DNA from: Hallella mizrahii
GTDB taxonomy: Bacteria > Bacteroidota > Bacteroidia > Bacteroidales > Bacteroidaceae
Direction: 5' to 3'
Assembly (NCBI RefSeq): GCF_009695775.1
Contig: NZ_VUNG01000010.1
Location: 25,524 to 89,523, forward strand
Length of the DNA: 64,000 nt
The position numbers were made by a program, and so were the translations under genes. Positions 45,136 through 53,045 of the stretch are shown piece after piece. Each line of letters begins with the position of its first letter. Positions within the stretch are counted from its first letter, which is position 1. The notes under the pieces were generated by a model. The model had not been told where the DNA came from, ran no database searches, and saw only the letters and a list, made by a program, of their open reading frames with translations.

Positions 45136-45600
45136 ATGGAATTTATGTCACAGGAAGGCTACGATGAACTCGTTGCCGAACTCAACCATATGATCAAGGT
45201 GGAGTTGCCCAAGGCGATCGATGCCGTGTCTGAGGCACGTGACAAGGGCGACTTGAGCGAGAACTTCGAGTATCGTGCGGCGAAGCGCGAGCATTCCCGC
45301 CTGCTTGGGCGTATCCGCTTTAAGCAGAATGTGTTGGCCCATGCCCGTGTGCTCGAGGCTGACCGGGTAAATGCCGACAGCGTGCAGTTGCTCTGCAAAG
45401 TGGAGATCACGGACTTGACCCACGACCGCAAGCTTTGCTACACGTTGGCCAGTCCTCATGAGGCCAACCTGCGGGAAGGCAAGATCTCTATCAAGTCGCC
45501 GATTGCACAGGCTTTGCTCAACAGGCGGGTAGGGGATGTCGTGAATGTAAAAGTGCCAGCCGGTATCCTGCAGCTGCGGATCGAGTCCATCAGTCTTTAA
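45136..45600 (+). CDS. greA: Transcription elongation factor GreA
   Basis: A 154-residue factor that enters the RNA polymerase secondary channel and stimulates cleavage of backtracked RNA. The N-terminal coiled coil has the acidic tip in EARDKGDLSENFEYRAAK, and the C-terminal domain ends SPIAQALLNRRVGDVVNVKV. Start MEFMSQEGYDEL; M4 is a possible alternative. Confidence 0.96.
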   Translation: MEFMSQEGYDELVAELNHMIKVELPKAIDAVSEARDKGDLSENFEYRAAKREHSRLLGRIRFKQNVLAHARVLEADRVNADSVQLLCKVEITDLTHDRKLCYTLASPHEANLREGKISIKSPIAQALLNRRVGDVVNVKVPAGILQLRIESISL

Positions 45601-45624
45601 TCAAGGTTGCTATATATAATTAAT

Positions 45625-45666
45625 AAGGAGTATATATATAATTAAGGAGTATATATCAATAAGGAG
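45625..45666 (+). promoter_or_regulatory. Three AAGGAG sites before a 48-residue gene
   Basis: aaggagtat occurs at 45625, 45644 and 45661. The intervening DNA is AT-only (atatataatta). Only the third copy, 9 nt before the ATG at 45676, has normal ribosome-binding spacing. Strong Shine-Dalgarno sites are uncommon in this phylum, so a triple copy is unusual. Confidence 0.6.
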
Positions 45667-45675
45667 TATCGAATC

Positions 45676-45822
45676 ATGGCAGATAATTTCTTGGAGCGTC
45701 ATCGCGAGGAATACGAGCGGCGGAAGCAGCGCTGGCTGCTTCGCAAGAAGTTGCATCTTCATTCGGGAAAGAAAGGTACGCCTCGTTCTGGCGTTGACAA
45801 GCCGGATGATGAGGCGCTGTGA
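45676..45822 (+). CDS. Small basic conserved-type protein, 48 residues
   Basis: ATG at 45676 to TGA at 45822. Translation starts MADNFLERHREEYERRKQRW, continues LLRKKLHLHSGKKGT and ends KPDDEAL. Very basic first half, likely one helix, no signal peptide. I recall similar short proteins after greA-like genes in Bacteroidales but no function. The well-placed AAGGAG supports translation. Confidence 0.6.
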   Translation: MADNFLERHREEYERRKQRWLLRKKLHLHSGKKGTPRSGVDKPDDEAL

Positions 45823-45903
45823 TGATTAAAAACGGTCTTAGTTAGATTATGTAGATTAAGCAATTCATAGTAGATGGATAATTGAACAAGACCAGAGATA
45901 CAT

Positions 45904-46197
45904 ATGGCAGGATTTAATGAGAACACGCGAGTTAAGTTTCCGGCACTGATGCACCTTACGCGCATCGGCTATACTTATCATGCGTTAAAGGAGTTAGCCC
46001 TTGACCCGGAGACAAATATTGCCAAGGATATTTTCTATAGACAGATTAAAATATTCAATCTTCAGTTGACAGAAGAGTCCACCAACCTACTGCTCGGCGA
46101 AATACGTAATAAGCTGAACAATGAAGATTTGGGCCGTGAGTTCTACAGGATAATCTCATCTAATAGCGGTACTAAGTTTAGCAACTGGCAAGTCTGA
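45904..46197 (+). pseudogene. N-terminal fragment of a type I restriction subunit HsdR
   Basis: A 97-residue frame that reads like the very start of HsdR: MAGFNENTRVKFPALMHLTR, then GYTYHALKELALDPETNIAK, IFYRQIKIFN and LNNEDLGREFYRI. Normal HsdR has about 900-1050 residues with nuclease and helicase domains, all missing here. The frame ends SGTKFSNWQV, where family similarity is lost. The gene is therefore a truncated relic. The start follows a 80-nt spacer after the 48-residue gene. Confidence 0.78.
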
Positions 46198-46228
46198 AAT
46201 TCAACGAGGATGTAAAAGGCTAATAGAA

Positions 46229-47221
46229 ATGGAAAACGAGATACAGTTTTTGCTTTACAGCATGCCCGACGAGCAGGGCAAGGTACAAGTCATTGTAAAG
46301 GATGGTACAATATGGTGTACCCAGAAGGCTATGGCGCAGCTCTTTGGGGTGGATAGGTCTGTCATTACCAAGCACTTGAAAAACATCTTCGACTCAGGAG
46401 AGCTAAGGCAAGAATCAGTATGTGCAAAAAATGCACTAACTGCCGCTGATGGGAAAAAATATCAAACAACACTCTATAATCTTGATGCTATTATCTCAGT
46501 CGGTTATCGTGTTAATTCCATCAGAGCCACGAAGTTCCGCCAGTGGGCAACGTCGGTGTTGAAGGAATACATCACAAAGGGGTTTGCACTTGATGATGAG
46601 CGACTCAAGCAGGGTACTGCCGTGTTCGGTAAAGACTATTTCCGCGAACTCCTTGAGCGCGTCCGTTCCATTCGTGCAAGTGAGCGCCGTATATGGCAGC
46701 AGATTACTGACATTTATGCGGAGTGCAGCACCGACTACGATAAGAGCTCTCCAACGACCCGTGATTTCTATGCTATGATTCAAAATCGTTTCCATTATGC
46801 CATCACTGGCATGACGGCAGCCGAAATCATATACACGCGGGCGGATCATACAAAAGACCACATGGGGTTAACAACATGGAAGCATGCACCCGATGGTAGG
46901 GTCTTGAAGTCAGATGTCAGTATTGCCAAAAACTACTTGCAACCGGAACAGATCAAACGTTTGGAGCGTGCTGTGACAGGCTTCTTCGACTACATAGAGG
47001 ATCTCATAGAACGTGAGAATACATTCACGATGGATCAGTTCTCAGCCAGTGTCAACAAGTTCTTGGAATTCCGAAACTATCACATCTTGCCTGACAAGGG
47101 AAAGATTTCTGCGGCAGAGGCTAAAGCCAAAGCAGAACAAGAATACGATATCTTCAACAAGACACAACGTATTGACTCTGACTTCGATAAGGAAGTGAGG
47201 GGATTGCTGGGTAAGGAATAA
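46229..47221 (+). CDS. RhuM family protein
   Basis: A 330-residue protein of the virulence RhuM family. N-terminal motif: KDGTIWCTQKAMAQLFGVDR, VITKHLKNIFDSGEL, then YNLDAIISVGYRVNS and RATKFRQWATSVLKEYI. The C-terminal half (about 150-310) includes FHYAITGMTAAEIIYTRADH. RhuM genes are common passengers in type I restriction loci and pathogenicity islands; no biochemical role is established. It appears intact and lies between the hsdR and hsdS fragments. Confidence 0.92.
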   Translation: MENEIQFLLYSMPDEQGKVQVIVKDGTIWCTQKAMAQLFGVDRSVITKHLKNIFDSGELRQESVCAKNALTAADGKKYQTTLYNLDAIISVGYRVNSIRATKFRQWATSVLKEYITKGFALDDERLKQGTAVFGKDYFRELLERVRSIRASERRIWQQITDIYAECSTDYDKSSPTTRDFYAMIQNRFHYAITGMTAAEIIYTRADHTKDHMGLTTWKHAPDGRVLKSDVSIAKNYLQPEQIKRLERAVTGFFDYIEDLIERENTFTMDQFSASVNKFLEFRNYHILPDKGKISAAEAKAKAEQEYDIFNKTQRIDSDFDKEVRGLLGKE

Positions 47222-47245
47222 AGAAGAAACATCGACTTGAGAAGT

Positions 47246-47449
47246 ATGAAAATAAAAGATATTGTAACTCTTGTGTCAAAATCAATAACTCCTCAAACAG
47301 GTGTAATATACAACCTGTATAGTCTTCCCTCATTTGATGAGGGTAAGACTTTTGAGGTCTTGGACGGAGTTGACATACAAAGCAATAAGTATGAAGTTCC
47401 TGACAAGTGTATTTTGTTCAACAAACTAAATGTCCGTTTCAGCCTCTAA
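47246..47449 (+). pseudogene. N-terminal fragment of a type I specificity subunit HsdS
   Basis: A 67-residue frame (MKIKDIVTLVSKSITPQTGV ... YEVPDKCILFNKLNVRFSL). The opening and the NKYEVPDKCILFNKLNVRF segment match the first target-recognition domain of HsdS. It is cut at about 47443, where the sequence switches to an opposite-strand HsdS fragment. Normal HsdS is about 400 residues. Confidence 0.72.
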
Positions 47450-47831
47450 TATCATCTATCGTCACAAAAGGTATATCTCCTCCGAAATTATCCTCATCTG
47501 CGCATGAAGGAGTCTTGCCTGTTATGATGTTATTTTCTATATCTCCAATCTTTTTGGCATCTACCCATTGCGATATCTCACGCTTCAGTTTTTCATTCCA
47601 CACCATTTTCCCACCACTACTTTTATACGGCTTGCCTTTCTCATTTGGGAAGTTGAACTGCACAAACCAGTAATCGTAGAGCTGACGTGCCATCGCCTCT
47701 AAATTATCATTTATCTGACGATTGAGTGCTATCTTAGAATCTATGTCATAGAGGAACTGACCAATTTTGGTCTGTTCCTCTAATGATGGAATCCATACTG
47801 TACAGTCCTTAATCTTATCAGAGAATGGTAG
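47439..47831 (-). pseudogene. Internal fragment of a second HsdS on the opposite strand
   Basis: On the minus strand from 47831: LPFSDKIKDCTVWIPSLEEQ, TKIGQFLYDIDSKIALNRQI, NDNLEAMARQLYDYWFVQF, then PNEKGKPYKSSGGKMVWNEK, and GDIPFVTIDDIRG before a stop at 47439. This is the well-known central conserved region and the start of the second recognition domain of HsdS. An in-frame stop lies just upstream, so no start codon. The fragment faces the plus-strand HsdS fragment with an overlap at 47439-47449, which marks an inversion or recombination junction. Confidence 0.8.
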
Positions 47832-47885
47832 TCACCGCGCTGGTCAAGGAAATCATTGCTCATAGATGTTGCTTGTTACGTTTGT

Positions 47886-47917
47886 TGCTTTTGTAGTCAC
47901 ATGCTTTTGTAGTCACC
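47886..47917. repeat. Tandem 16-bp repeat
   Basis: tgcttttgtagtcac occurs at 47886-47900 and 47902-47916. Its core gtagtcac also occurs at 47828 at the edge of the HsdS fragment. The stretch 47832-47961 contains no gene. Confidence 0.6.
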
Positions 47918-47961
47918 TGAGCCCGATGTGCACATGAGAGCTCATAAGCGTATATAAAAGG

Positions 47962-49800
47962 TTAGCTCAGCTCCAGTCCCAGTGAGACTCTTAGCTTCTC
48001 AAATGCGGGATTTTCCTTTCTCAGGTTGTCAAAGACTTCACGCTTGGTGAAGACTTTCTTGGCGGTGGCTGTGTCGGCGAGACGTAGTGTCAGCTGGATA
48101 TTGTCGTTGTGGAGCGTCACTTGCATCGTACGGCAGATCTTCCGTTTGATCTCGTTGAGCTGGCTGAGGAAGATCTCGTTGTCGATGACCGCCTCGATGT
48201 TGGGGTAGTCCGTGATGTGGGGTGTGATGTTTTTCAGTCTGGATGCCAGTCCTACGAACTTCTGCGGCATGCGGTTGCACATCTGCACCCACTGCAAGGC
48301 GAGCTCCTCATCCGTGAATCGCTTTGCCGTTTCCTCTTCGTTTGTTTTTTCCGGTGTATCGAGCGGTGAAGCCTCTTCCTTTTTCTTTTCAGGGTGTAGC
48401 ATCGACTGAAAAGTCATGCCGATGCTGCTCAACTTCAGATGAGGTCCTTTAACCATTGTGGGTTGCTGTGTGGACGCGGCAATGGGCTGTCCTGCATTTG
48501 CTGTGGCTATGGTGGCGTCGGCAGCTGCTGATTGCTTTGTTGTCGTAGGGGCGTCAGAAGCCGCGCCGACATGTGCTGTCGGCTTACGGTTGGTCTTCAC
48601 CGACCCGGTTACCTGCGGGACCGTATTGGCCGGTGATTTCGTGATATGCTTAAACAGGTTTTTCAACATCTTGGGGCTGCGCCCCGCGCCGTCGCTGTCG
48701 TCGTCGGGCTGTGTGATCTGTGCCACACGGATCAGCGTCAGCTCCACGAGCAGCCGTTTGTTGCTGCTTTGCCGGTAGTTGATGTCGCACTCGTTGAGTA
48801 TGCGCAGCGCACGATAGAGGAAAGGAGTGGGGCACTTGGCCGCCTGTTCCTGAAAGCGTTTGCGCTGCTCGTCACTGGTCTCCAGCAGCGGCAGGGTCTG
48901 AGCGTCTTTGGCCATCATCACGTTGCGGATGTGGTTAGCAAGACCTTGCACGACACCTGATCCGTCAAAGCCTTTGGAGATGATCTGGTTGAGCAAGACC
49001 ATGATGTCGCTGACCTTGTTCTCAAGAGACAAGTCGACCATGCGGAAATAATAGTCGCTGTCGAGGATGTTGAGATCCTCAATGACCCCTTTGTAGGTGA
49101 TGTTGCCCTGACAGAAGCTCGCCACTTGGTCAAAGATGGACAATGCGTCTCTCATGCCTCCGTCGGCTTTTTCGGCGATAACCCCCAAAGCCTGTTCCTC
49201 ATAGGTGATGCCCTCTTTCTCTGCCACCATCTTCAGATGGTTGACGATGCGCGGTACGGTCATGCGCTCAAAATCGTAGATCTGACAGCGCGAGAGAATG
49301 GTGGGCAGAATCTTATGTTTTTCGGTTGTTGCCAGGATAAACACCACGTGAGCGGGCGGTTCCTCCAGCGTCTTGAGGAAAGCATTGAAGGCAGCTTGTG
49401 AGAGCATGTGCACCTCGTCGATGATGAACACCTTATATTTACCATTCTGAGGGGGAATGAGCGTCTGCTCCATGAGTGTCTTGATGCTGTCGACAGAGTT
49501 GTTGGATGCCGCGTCGAGCTCGAAGATATTCATCGAGCGTCCCTCGTTAAACGCCTTGCAACTCTCGCATTGGTTGCAAGCCTCACCGTCCTCGGCGGGA
49601 TTCTCGCAGTTGATCGCCTTGGCGAAGATGCGCGCGCATGTCGTCTTTCCTACGCCGCGTGGTCCACAGAAGAGATAGGCATGAGCGAGCTTTCCGCTTT
49701 TCACAGCGTTTTTAAGTGTTGTCGTCAACGCTTCCTGCCCCACGACAGAACTGAAAGTCATGGGTCGGTATTTGCGTGCGGAGACGATATAGTTACTCAT
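47962..49800 (-). CDS. dnaX: DNA polymerase III subunits gamma and tau
   Basis: A 612-residue clamp-loader subunit. Walker A is FCGPRGVGKTTCARI near residue 44, the four-Cys zinc module is CENPAEDGEACNQCESC, Walker B is FIIDEVHMLS and the sensor I region FILATTEKHKILPTILSRCQ. The C-terminal part (about 380-612) is a low-complexity linker and a tau-like domain. Start MSNYIVSARKYRP at 49800 (the frame extends to 49857 but that part overlaps the leader). No A-tract slippage site was found, so a separate gamma product is not implied. Confidence 0.97.
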   Translation of the reverse strand: MSNYIVSARKYRPMTFSSVVGQEALTTTLKNAVKSGKLAHAYLFCGPRGVGKTTCARIFAKAINCENPAEDGEACNQCESCKAFNEGRSMNIFELDAASNNSVDSIKTLMEQTLIPPQNGKYKVFIIDEVHMLSQAAFNAFLKTLEEPPAHVVFILATTEKHKILPTILSRCQIYDFERMTVPRIVNHLKMVAEKEGITYEEQALGVIAEKADGGMRDALSIFDQVASFCQGNITYKGVIEDLNILDSDYYFRMVDLSLENKVSDIMVLLNQIISKGFDGSGVVQGLANHIRNVMMAKDAQTLPLLETSDEQRKRFQEQAAKCPTPFLYRALRILNECDINYRQSSNKRLLVELTLIRVAQITQPDDDSDGAGRSPKMLKNLFKHITKSPANTVPQVTGSVKTNRKPTAHVGAASDAPTTTKQSAAADATIATANAGQPIAASTQQPTMVKGPHLKLSSIGMTFQSMLHPEKKKEEASPLDTPEKTNEEETAKRFTDEELALQWVQMCNRMPQKFVGLASRLKNITPHITDYPNIEAVIDNEIFLSQLNEIKRKICRTMQVTLHNDNIQLTLRLADTATAKKVFTKREVFDNLRKENPAFEKLRVSLGLELS

Positions 49801-49846
49801 ATATAAATAATGTGTTGATTGTTGATGTGTATCGATTAAGATAATG

Positions 49847-49877
49847 CAAAGATACATTTATTTACGTGAAAGGCAAA
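49847..49877 (-). promoter_or_regulatory. Promoter of dnaX
   Basis: On the minus strand TTTG (49877-49874), 19 nt, TATCTTTG (49854-49847); about 47 nt to the dnaX ATG. Confidence 0.82.
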
Positions 49878-49895
49878 ACAAAACTTCGGTTTTAT

Positions 49896-49926
49896 TTTGT
49901 ATTTATCTGCGTTTGCAGTACCTTTG
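49896..49926 (+). promoter_or_regulatory. Promoter of the DivIC-like gene
   Basis: TTTG at 49896-49899, 19 nt, TACCTTTG at 49919-49926. The ATG follows 29 nt later. It is divergent from and 18 nt away from the dnaX promoter. Confidence 0.82.
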
Positions 49927-49955
49927 CAATTAAATTCTATTGAAATCGTTGTTGG

Positions 49956-50321
49956 ATGAATACCAAACTGACTATGACGCTCCGTCTGTTGGCGCACTAC
50001 AAATACTTGATCACCGTAGTGATCGGTGTTGCCATGGTGGGCTTTCTCGATGAGAACAGCCTGCTGATGCATGTGCGTCATCGGCTGAAGATCAGCGATC
50101 TCAACGATCAGATAGAAATGTATAACGAGAGAAACGAGGCTGCCACCCATGAGCTCCGTGAGTTGAGGCTGCATCCGAAGGCTATCGAGAAGATAGCCCG
50201 TGAGCGCTACTTCATGAAGGCCGACGACGAGGATATCTTCATCCTCAGTACGGATGCGCAGCGAATAGACAGCGATAAGATACAACAAGACAATGAACAA
50301 CTCTATCAAACCAATCAGTAA
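49956..50321 (+). CDS. DivIC/FtsB family septum formation initiator
   Basis: A 121-residue single-pass protein. A membrane helix (about 17-35; YLITVVIGVAMVGFLDENS) is followed by a coiled coil (LNDQIEMYNERNEAATHELR) and the FtsB-like KAIEKIARERYFMKADDEDI motif. FtsB/DivIC bridges FtsL and FtsQ in the divisome. It overlaps the next gene by 29 nt. M7 is a possible start. Confidence 0.85.
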   Translation: MNTKLTMTLRLLAHYKYLITVVIGVAMVGFLDENSLLMHVRHRLKISDLNDQIEMYNERNEAATHELRELRLHPKAIEKIARERYFMKADDEDIFILSTDAQRIDSDKIQQDNEQLYQTNQ

Positions 50322-50721
50322 AGCGCTCAGCATCCTGTTTATGGTCGGTGGTGCGTTGATGGTGATTAGTGCCGGATGCTTTGTGTTCTTCTGGCATCGT
50401 GCGCTCATGTGCTGGATCTTCCTGTTGGGAGCCGTGCTTTTCACGCTGGTGCAAGCCCAACAGAGTTATCAGGGCGACGATTTGGCATTGAAGCGTTTGA
50501 AGCGTATTCAGAGCATGGCCGGTCTCTGCTTTATCATTGGCGGCATGCTCATGGCTGATACTGCATACGGTTTCTTTCGGCCTTTGTTCCACAACTACAT
50601 CGACTATGTGACGTATGTCTATAATAAATGGGTTGTCTTTTTATTGATCGGTGCAGTCATTGAAGTGTACACTGTGCACCGCATCGATTATTTGCTCTCC
50701 AAAAAAAATATAAAAGGTTAG
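50293..50721 (+). CDS. Four-helix membrane protein, unknown function
   Basis: A 142-residue inner-membrane protein with four hydrophobic segments: about 10-33 (ILFMVGGALMVISAGCFVFF), 38-55 (MCWIFLLGAVLFTLVQA), 77-95 (GLCFIIGGMLMADTAYGF) and 113-130 (WVVFLLIGAVIEVYTVH). No named family recalled. Its start lies inside the DivIC-like gene, so translation is coupled. Confidence 0.75.
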   Translation: MNNSIKPISKALSILFMVGGALMVISAGCFVFFWHRALMCWIFLLGAVLFTLVQAQQSYQGDDLALKRLKRIQSMAGLCFIIGGMLMADTAYGFFRPLFHNYIDYVTYVYNKWVVFLLIGAVIEVYTVHRIDYLLSKKNIKG

Positions 50722-50749
50722 CGCTTTCACTAAATAGCATTAATTTTCT

Positions 50750-50779
50750 TTTGTGCATCATAAATACATATTATCTTTG
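50750..50779 (+). promoter_or_regulatory. Promoter of the DUF4369 lipoprotein gene
   Basis: TTTG at 50750-50753, 18 nt, TATCTTTG at 50772-50779. It covers the ATG at 50753, so translation starts at 50801. Confidence 0.75.
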
Positions 50780-50800
50780 TGTTGCTTGAACGAAACGTCT

Positions 50801-51634
50801 ATGAATAAAGTTTTATACTTCATGCTTGGCTTGTTGGCCTTAACATCTTGCGCCAATACATATAGTATCACCGGAACCACGAACGTCTCTACGCTCGATG
50901 GCCAGAAGCTATATCTCAAGGTGCTGAAAGATACGGCATTGAAGAATCTTGACTCGTGTGATGTCGTGCACGGTCAGTTCCATTTTGCGGGTTCGGTGGA
51001 TTCTGTCAGAGTGGGCACCATTCTGCTTGATGAGAACAACGGACTGCCCGTCGTGTTGGAGAGTGGAGATATCCAAGTGAAAATAGATAACACCCAGGAA
51101 AGCGTCACCGGCACACCGCTCAACGACAAGCTCACAAAGTTCAGACAGAAGTTCACGCAGCTGATGAACCAAAGTGCCGAGCTCGTGCATGTCCATGACC
51201 AGGCTATCATGAACGGTAAGAACATGAATAGCGTCAACGCCAAGCTGGCTGCGGAAAACGACCGCATCAACCAGCGAATGGATAAACTGGTCACCAAGTT
51301 CGTGGAGGATAACTTCGACAACGTGCTGGGGCCGTATATCTTCATCAACACTTGCATGAACCGTTACAACGCTCCTATGCTCGACGCGTGGATTGAGGAT
51401 ATCATGAGCAAAGCCACAGAGAAGTTTAAAAACAACCCGATGGTCAAGGAATACTATGAGGCAGCTCAGCAGAATCAGAATATCATGAACGGTATGCAAA
51501 GTGCTCCCGCACAGTCACAACCTGAGCCTCAGGCCGCTCCGGCGGATGGTCCTACACCCAACGAGATGGCTCAGCCTGCCACAAACCAGCAGGAGGAACA
51601 AAGTTCGGAAGAGACTCCTGTCGAAGGCGAGTAG
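50801..51634 (+). CDS. DUF4369 domain lipoprotein
   Basis: A 277-residue exported protein. Start MNKVLYFMLGLLALTSCANT gives a short lipoprotein signal with Cys near residue 17. A DUF4369-like beta domain follows (about 22-110; KLYLKVLKDTALKNLDSCDV, GLPVVLESGDIQV), as found at the N-terminus of Bacteroidota thioredoxin-like proteins. A helical region comes next. The last 50 residues are a Gln/Pro/Glu-rich tail. No thioredoxin CxxC motif is present, so it is the DUF4369 half without the redox half. Confidence 0.83.
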   Translation: MNKVLYFMLGLLALTSCANTYSITGTTNVSTLDGQKLYLKVLKDTALKNLDSCDVVHGQFHFAGSVDSVRVGTILLDENNGLPVVLESGDIQVKIDNTQESVTGTPLNDKLTKFRQKFTQLMNQSAELVHVHDQAIMNGKNMNSVNAKLAAENDRINQRMDKLVTKFVEDNFDNVLGPYIFINTCMNRYNAPMLDAWIEDIMSKATEKFKNNPMVKEYYEAAQQNQNIMNGMQSAPAQSQPEPQAAPADGPTPNEMAQPATNQQEEQSSEETPVEGE

Positions 51635-51677
51635 TCGACGGAGCGTGAGGAGGAAAATGATAGACACTATATAAATA

Positions 51678-53030
51678 ATGAGAACAAAGATACAAGGCGG
51701 AACCATCGTCAACGAGGGACGCTCTTTCAAAGGGTCCCTCATCATCAACGATGACCGTATCGAAGACATTATAGAGAATGAGCAGACACCCCGTGGAGAC
51801 TACGATAAAAGTGTAGACGCCACGGGGTGCTACGTTTTGCCTGGCGTCATCGATGAACATGTTCACTTCCGTGAGCCGGGTCTGACGCAGAAAGCCGATA
51901 TAGAGAGCGAGTCTCGTGCTGCTGCTTTCGGTGGCGTGACCACCTTCTTTGATATGCCCAACTGCCAGCCTCAGACGACGACGTTGGAGGCCCTCGAAGA
52001 CAAGTTCGCAAGGGCGGAGCAGACAAGCCATGTCAACTACAGTTTCTTCTTCGGTGCCACTAACAACAATGTAGGACTCTTCCGACAACTCGACCCCACA
52101 CGCATCCCCGGCATCAAGCTTTTTATGGGTGCCTCTACGGGCAACATGCTTGTGGATCAGATGGATGCGCTGCATCAGATCTTTCAGGCTTGTGCCGACT
52201 TAGACCTGCCGTTGATGACCCATTGCGAGGACTCCGGCATCATCGCAAAGAACATGCAGCGTTTCAAACTCGTTTGTGGTGACGATCCCGATGTCCGTTT
52301 CCATTTTATCATCCGTGACGAGGAGGCCTGCTATCGCAGTACCGCGTTGGCCGTGCAGTTGGCTTTGCAGCATCACACGCGGTTGCATGTAGCCCATCTC
52401 ACCACAGCCCGGGAGTTGCAACTCTTTGAGCCTTGCGAAGACAACTACTTGCCTCAGATCACCGCTGAGGCCGTCATCGCCCATCTTTGGTTCACCGCTG
52501 CCGACACGCTCAAGCTGGGAGCCCGCATCAAGTGCAATCCTTCCATCAAGATGCCGGCCGACCGCGTGGAGTTGCGCAAGGCACTGACCGATGGCCGTAT
52601 CTCCACGATCGGCACCGACCACGCGCCCCATGAGTGGAGCAAGAAGCAAGGCGGATGTGTCCGCGCTGCTTCCGGCATGCCGATGTTGCAGTTTTCTTTG
52701 CCCGCCATGCTGCAATTGGTCAACGATGGTGTGCTGAGCATTGAGAAGCTCGTGACGCTCATGTGCCATCATCCCGCCATGCTCTTCTCTGTCAGCGACC
52801 GTGGCTTCCTGCGTAAAGGCTACAAAGCCGACATTGCCATCGTGAAGCCCGATAGTCCGTGGATCGTCACCTCAGACGTCATCCAGAGCAAGTGCGGCTG
52901 GTCGCCCATGGAAGGCCAGACCTTTGACTGGCAGGTGAAGCAGACCTTCTGCAACGGACGGCTCATCTACGACCAAGGGCAGTTTGATGAGAACAGCCGA
53001 GGCGAGGCTGTAAGATTCAGACAGAAATAA
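51678..53030 (+). CDS. pyrC: Dihydroorotase
   Basis: A 450-residue amidohydrolase cyclising carbamoyl aspartate in pyrimidine synthesis. Zinc ligands: DEHVHFREPGLTQK (HxH), the carbamylated Lys in IKLFMGASTGNM, His in MTHCEDSG and HVAHLTTA, and the catalytic Asp in GTDHAPHEW. Typical class I dihydroorotase length. Leads a run of closely spaced forward genes to 55.8 kb. Confidence 0.95.
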   Translation: MRTKIQGGTIVNEGRSFKGSLIINDDRIEDIIENEQTPRGDYDKSVDATGCYVLPGVIDEHVHFREPGLTQKADIESESRAAAFGGVTTFFDMPNCQPQTTTLEALEDKFARAEQTSHVNYSFFFGATNNNVGLFRQLDPTRIPGIKLFMGASTGNMLVDQMDALHQIFQACADLDLPLMTHCEDSGIIAKNMQRFKLVCGDDPDVRFHFIIRDEEACYRSTALAVQLALQHHTRLHVAHLTTARELQLFEPCEDNYLPQITAEAVIAHLWFTAADTLKLGARIKCNPSIKMPADRVELRKALTDGRISTIGTDHAPHEWSKKQGGCVRAASGMPMLQFSLPAMLQLVNDGVLSIEKLVTLMCHHPAMLFSVSDRGFLRKGYKADIAIVKPDSPWIVTSDVIQSKCGWSPMEGQTFDWQVKQTFCNGRLIYDQGQFDENSRGEAVRFRQK

Positions 53031-53045
53031 TCATAGGAAGGAGGT

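Noticed and set aside
47962..49800. Programmed frameshift in dnaX giving gamma
   Set aside because: I found no A-AAA-AAG type slippery run followed by a hairpin in the region after the ATPase domain.
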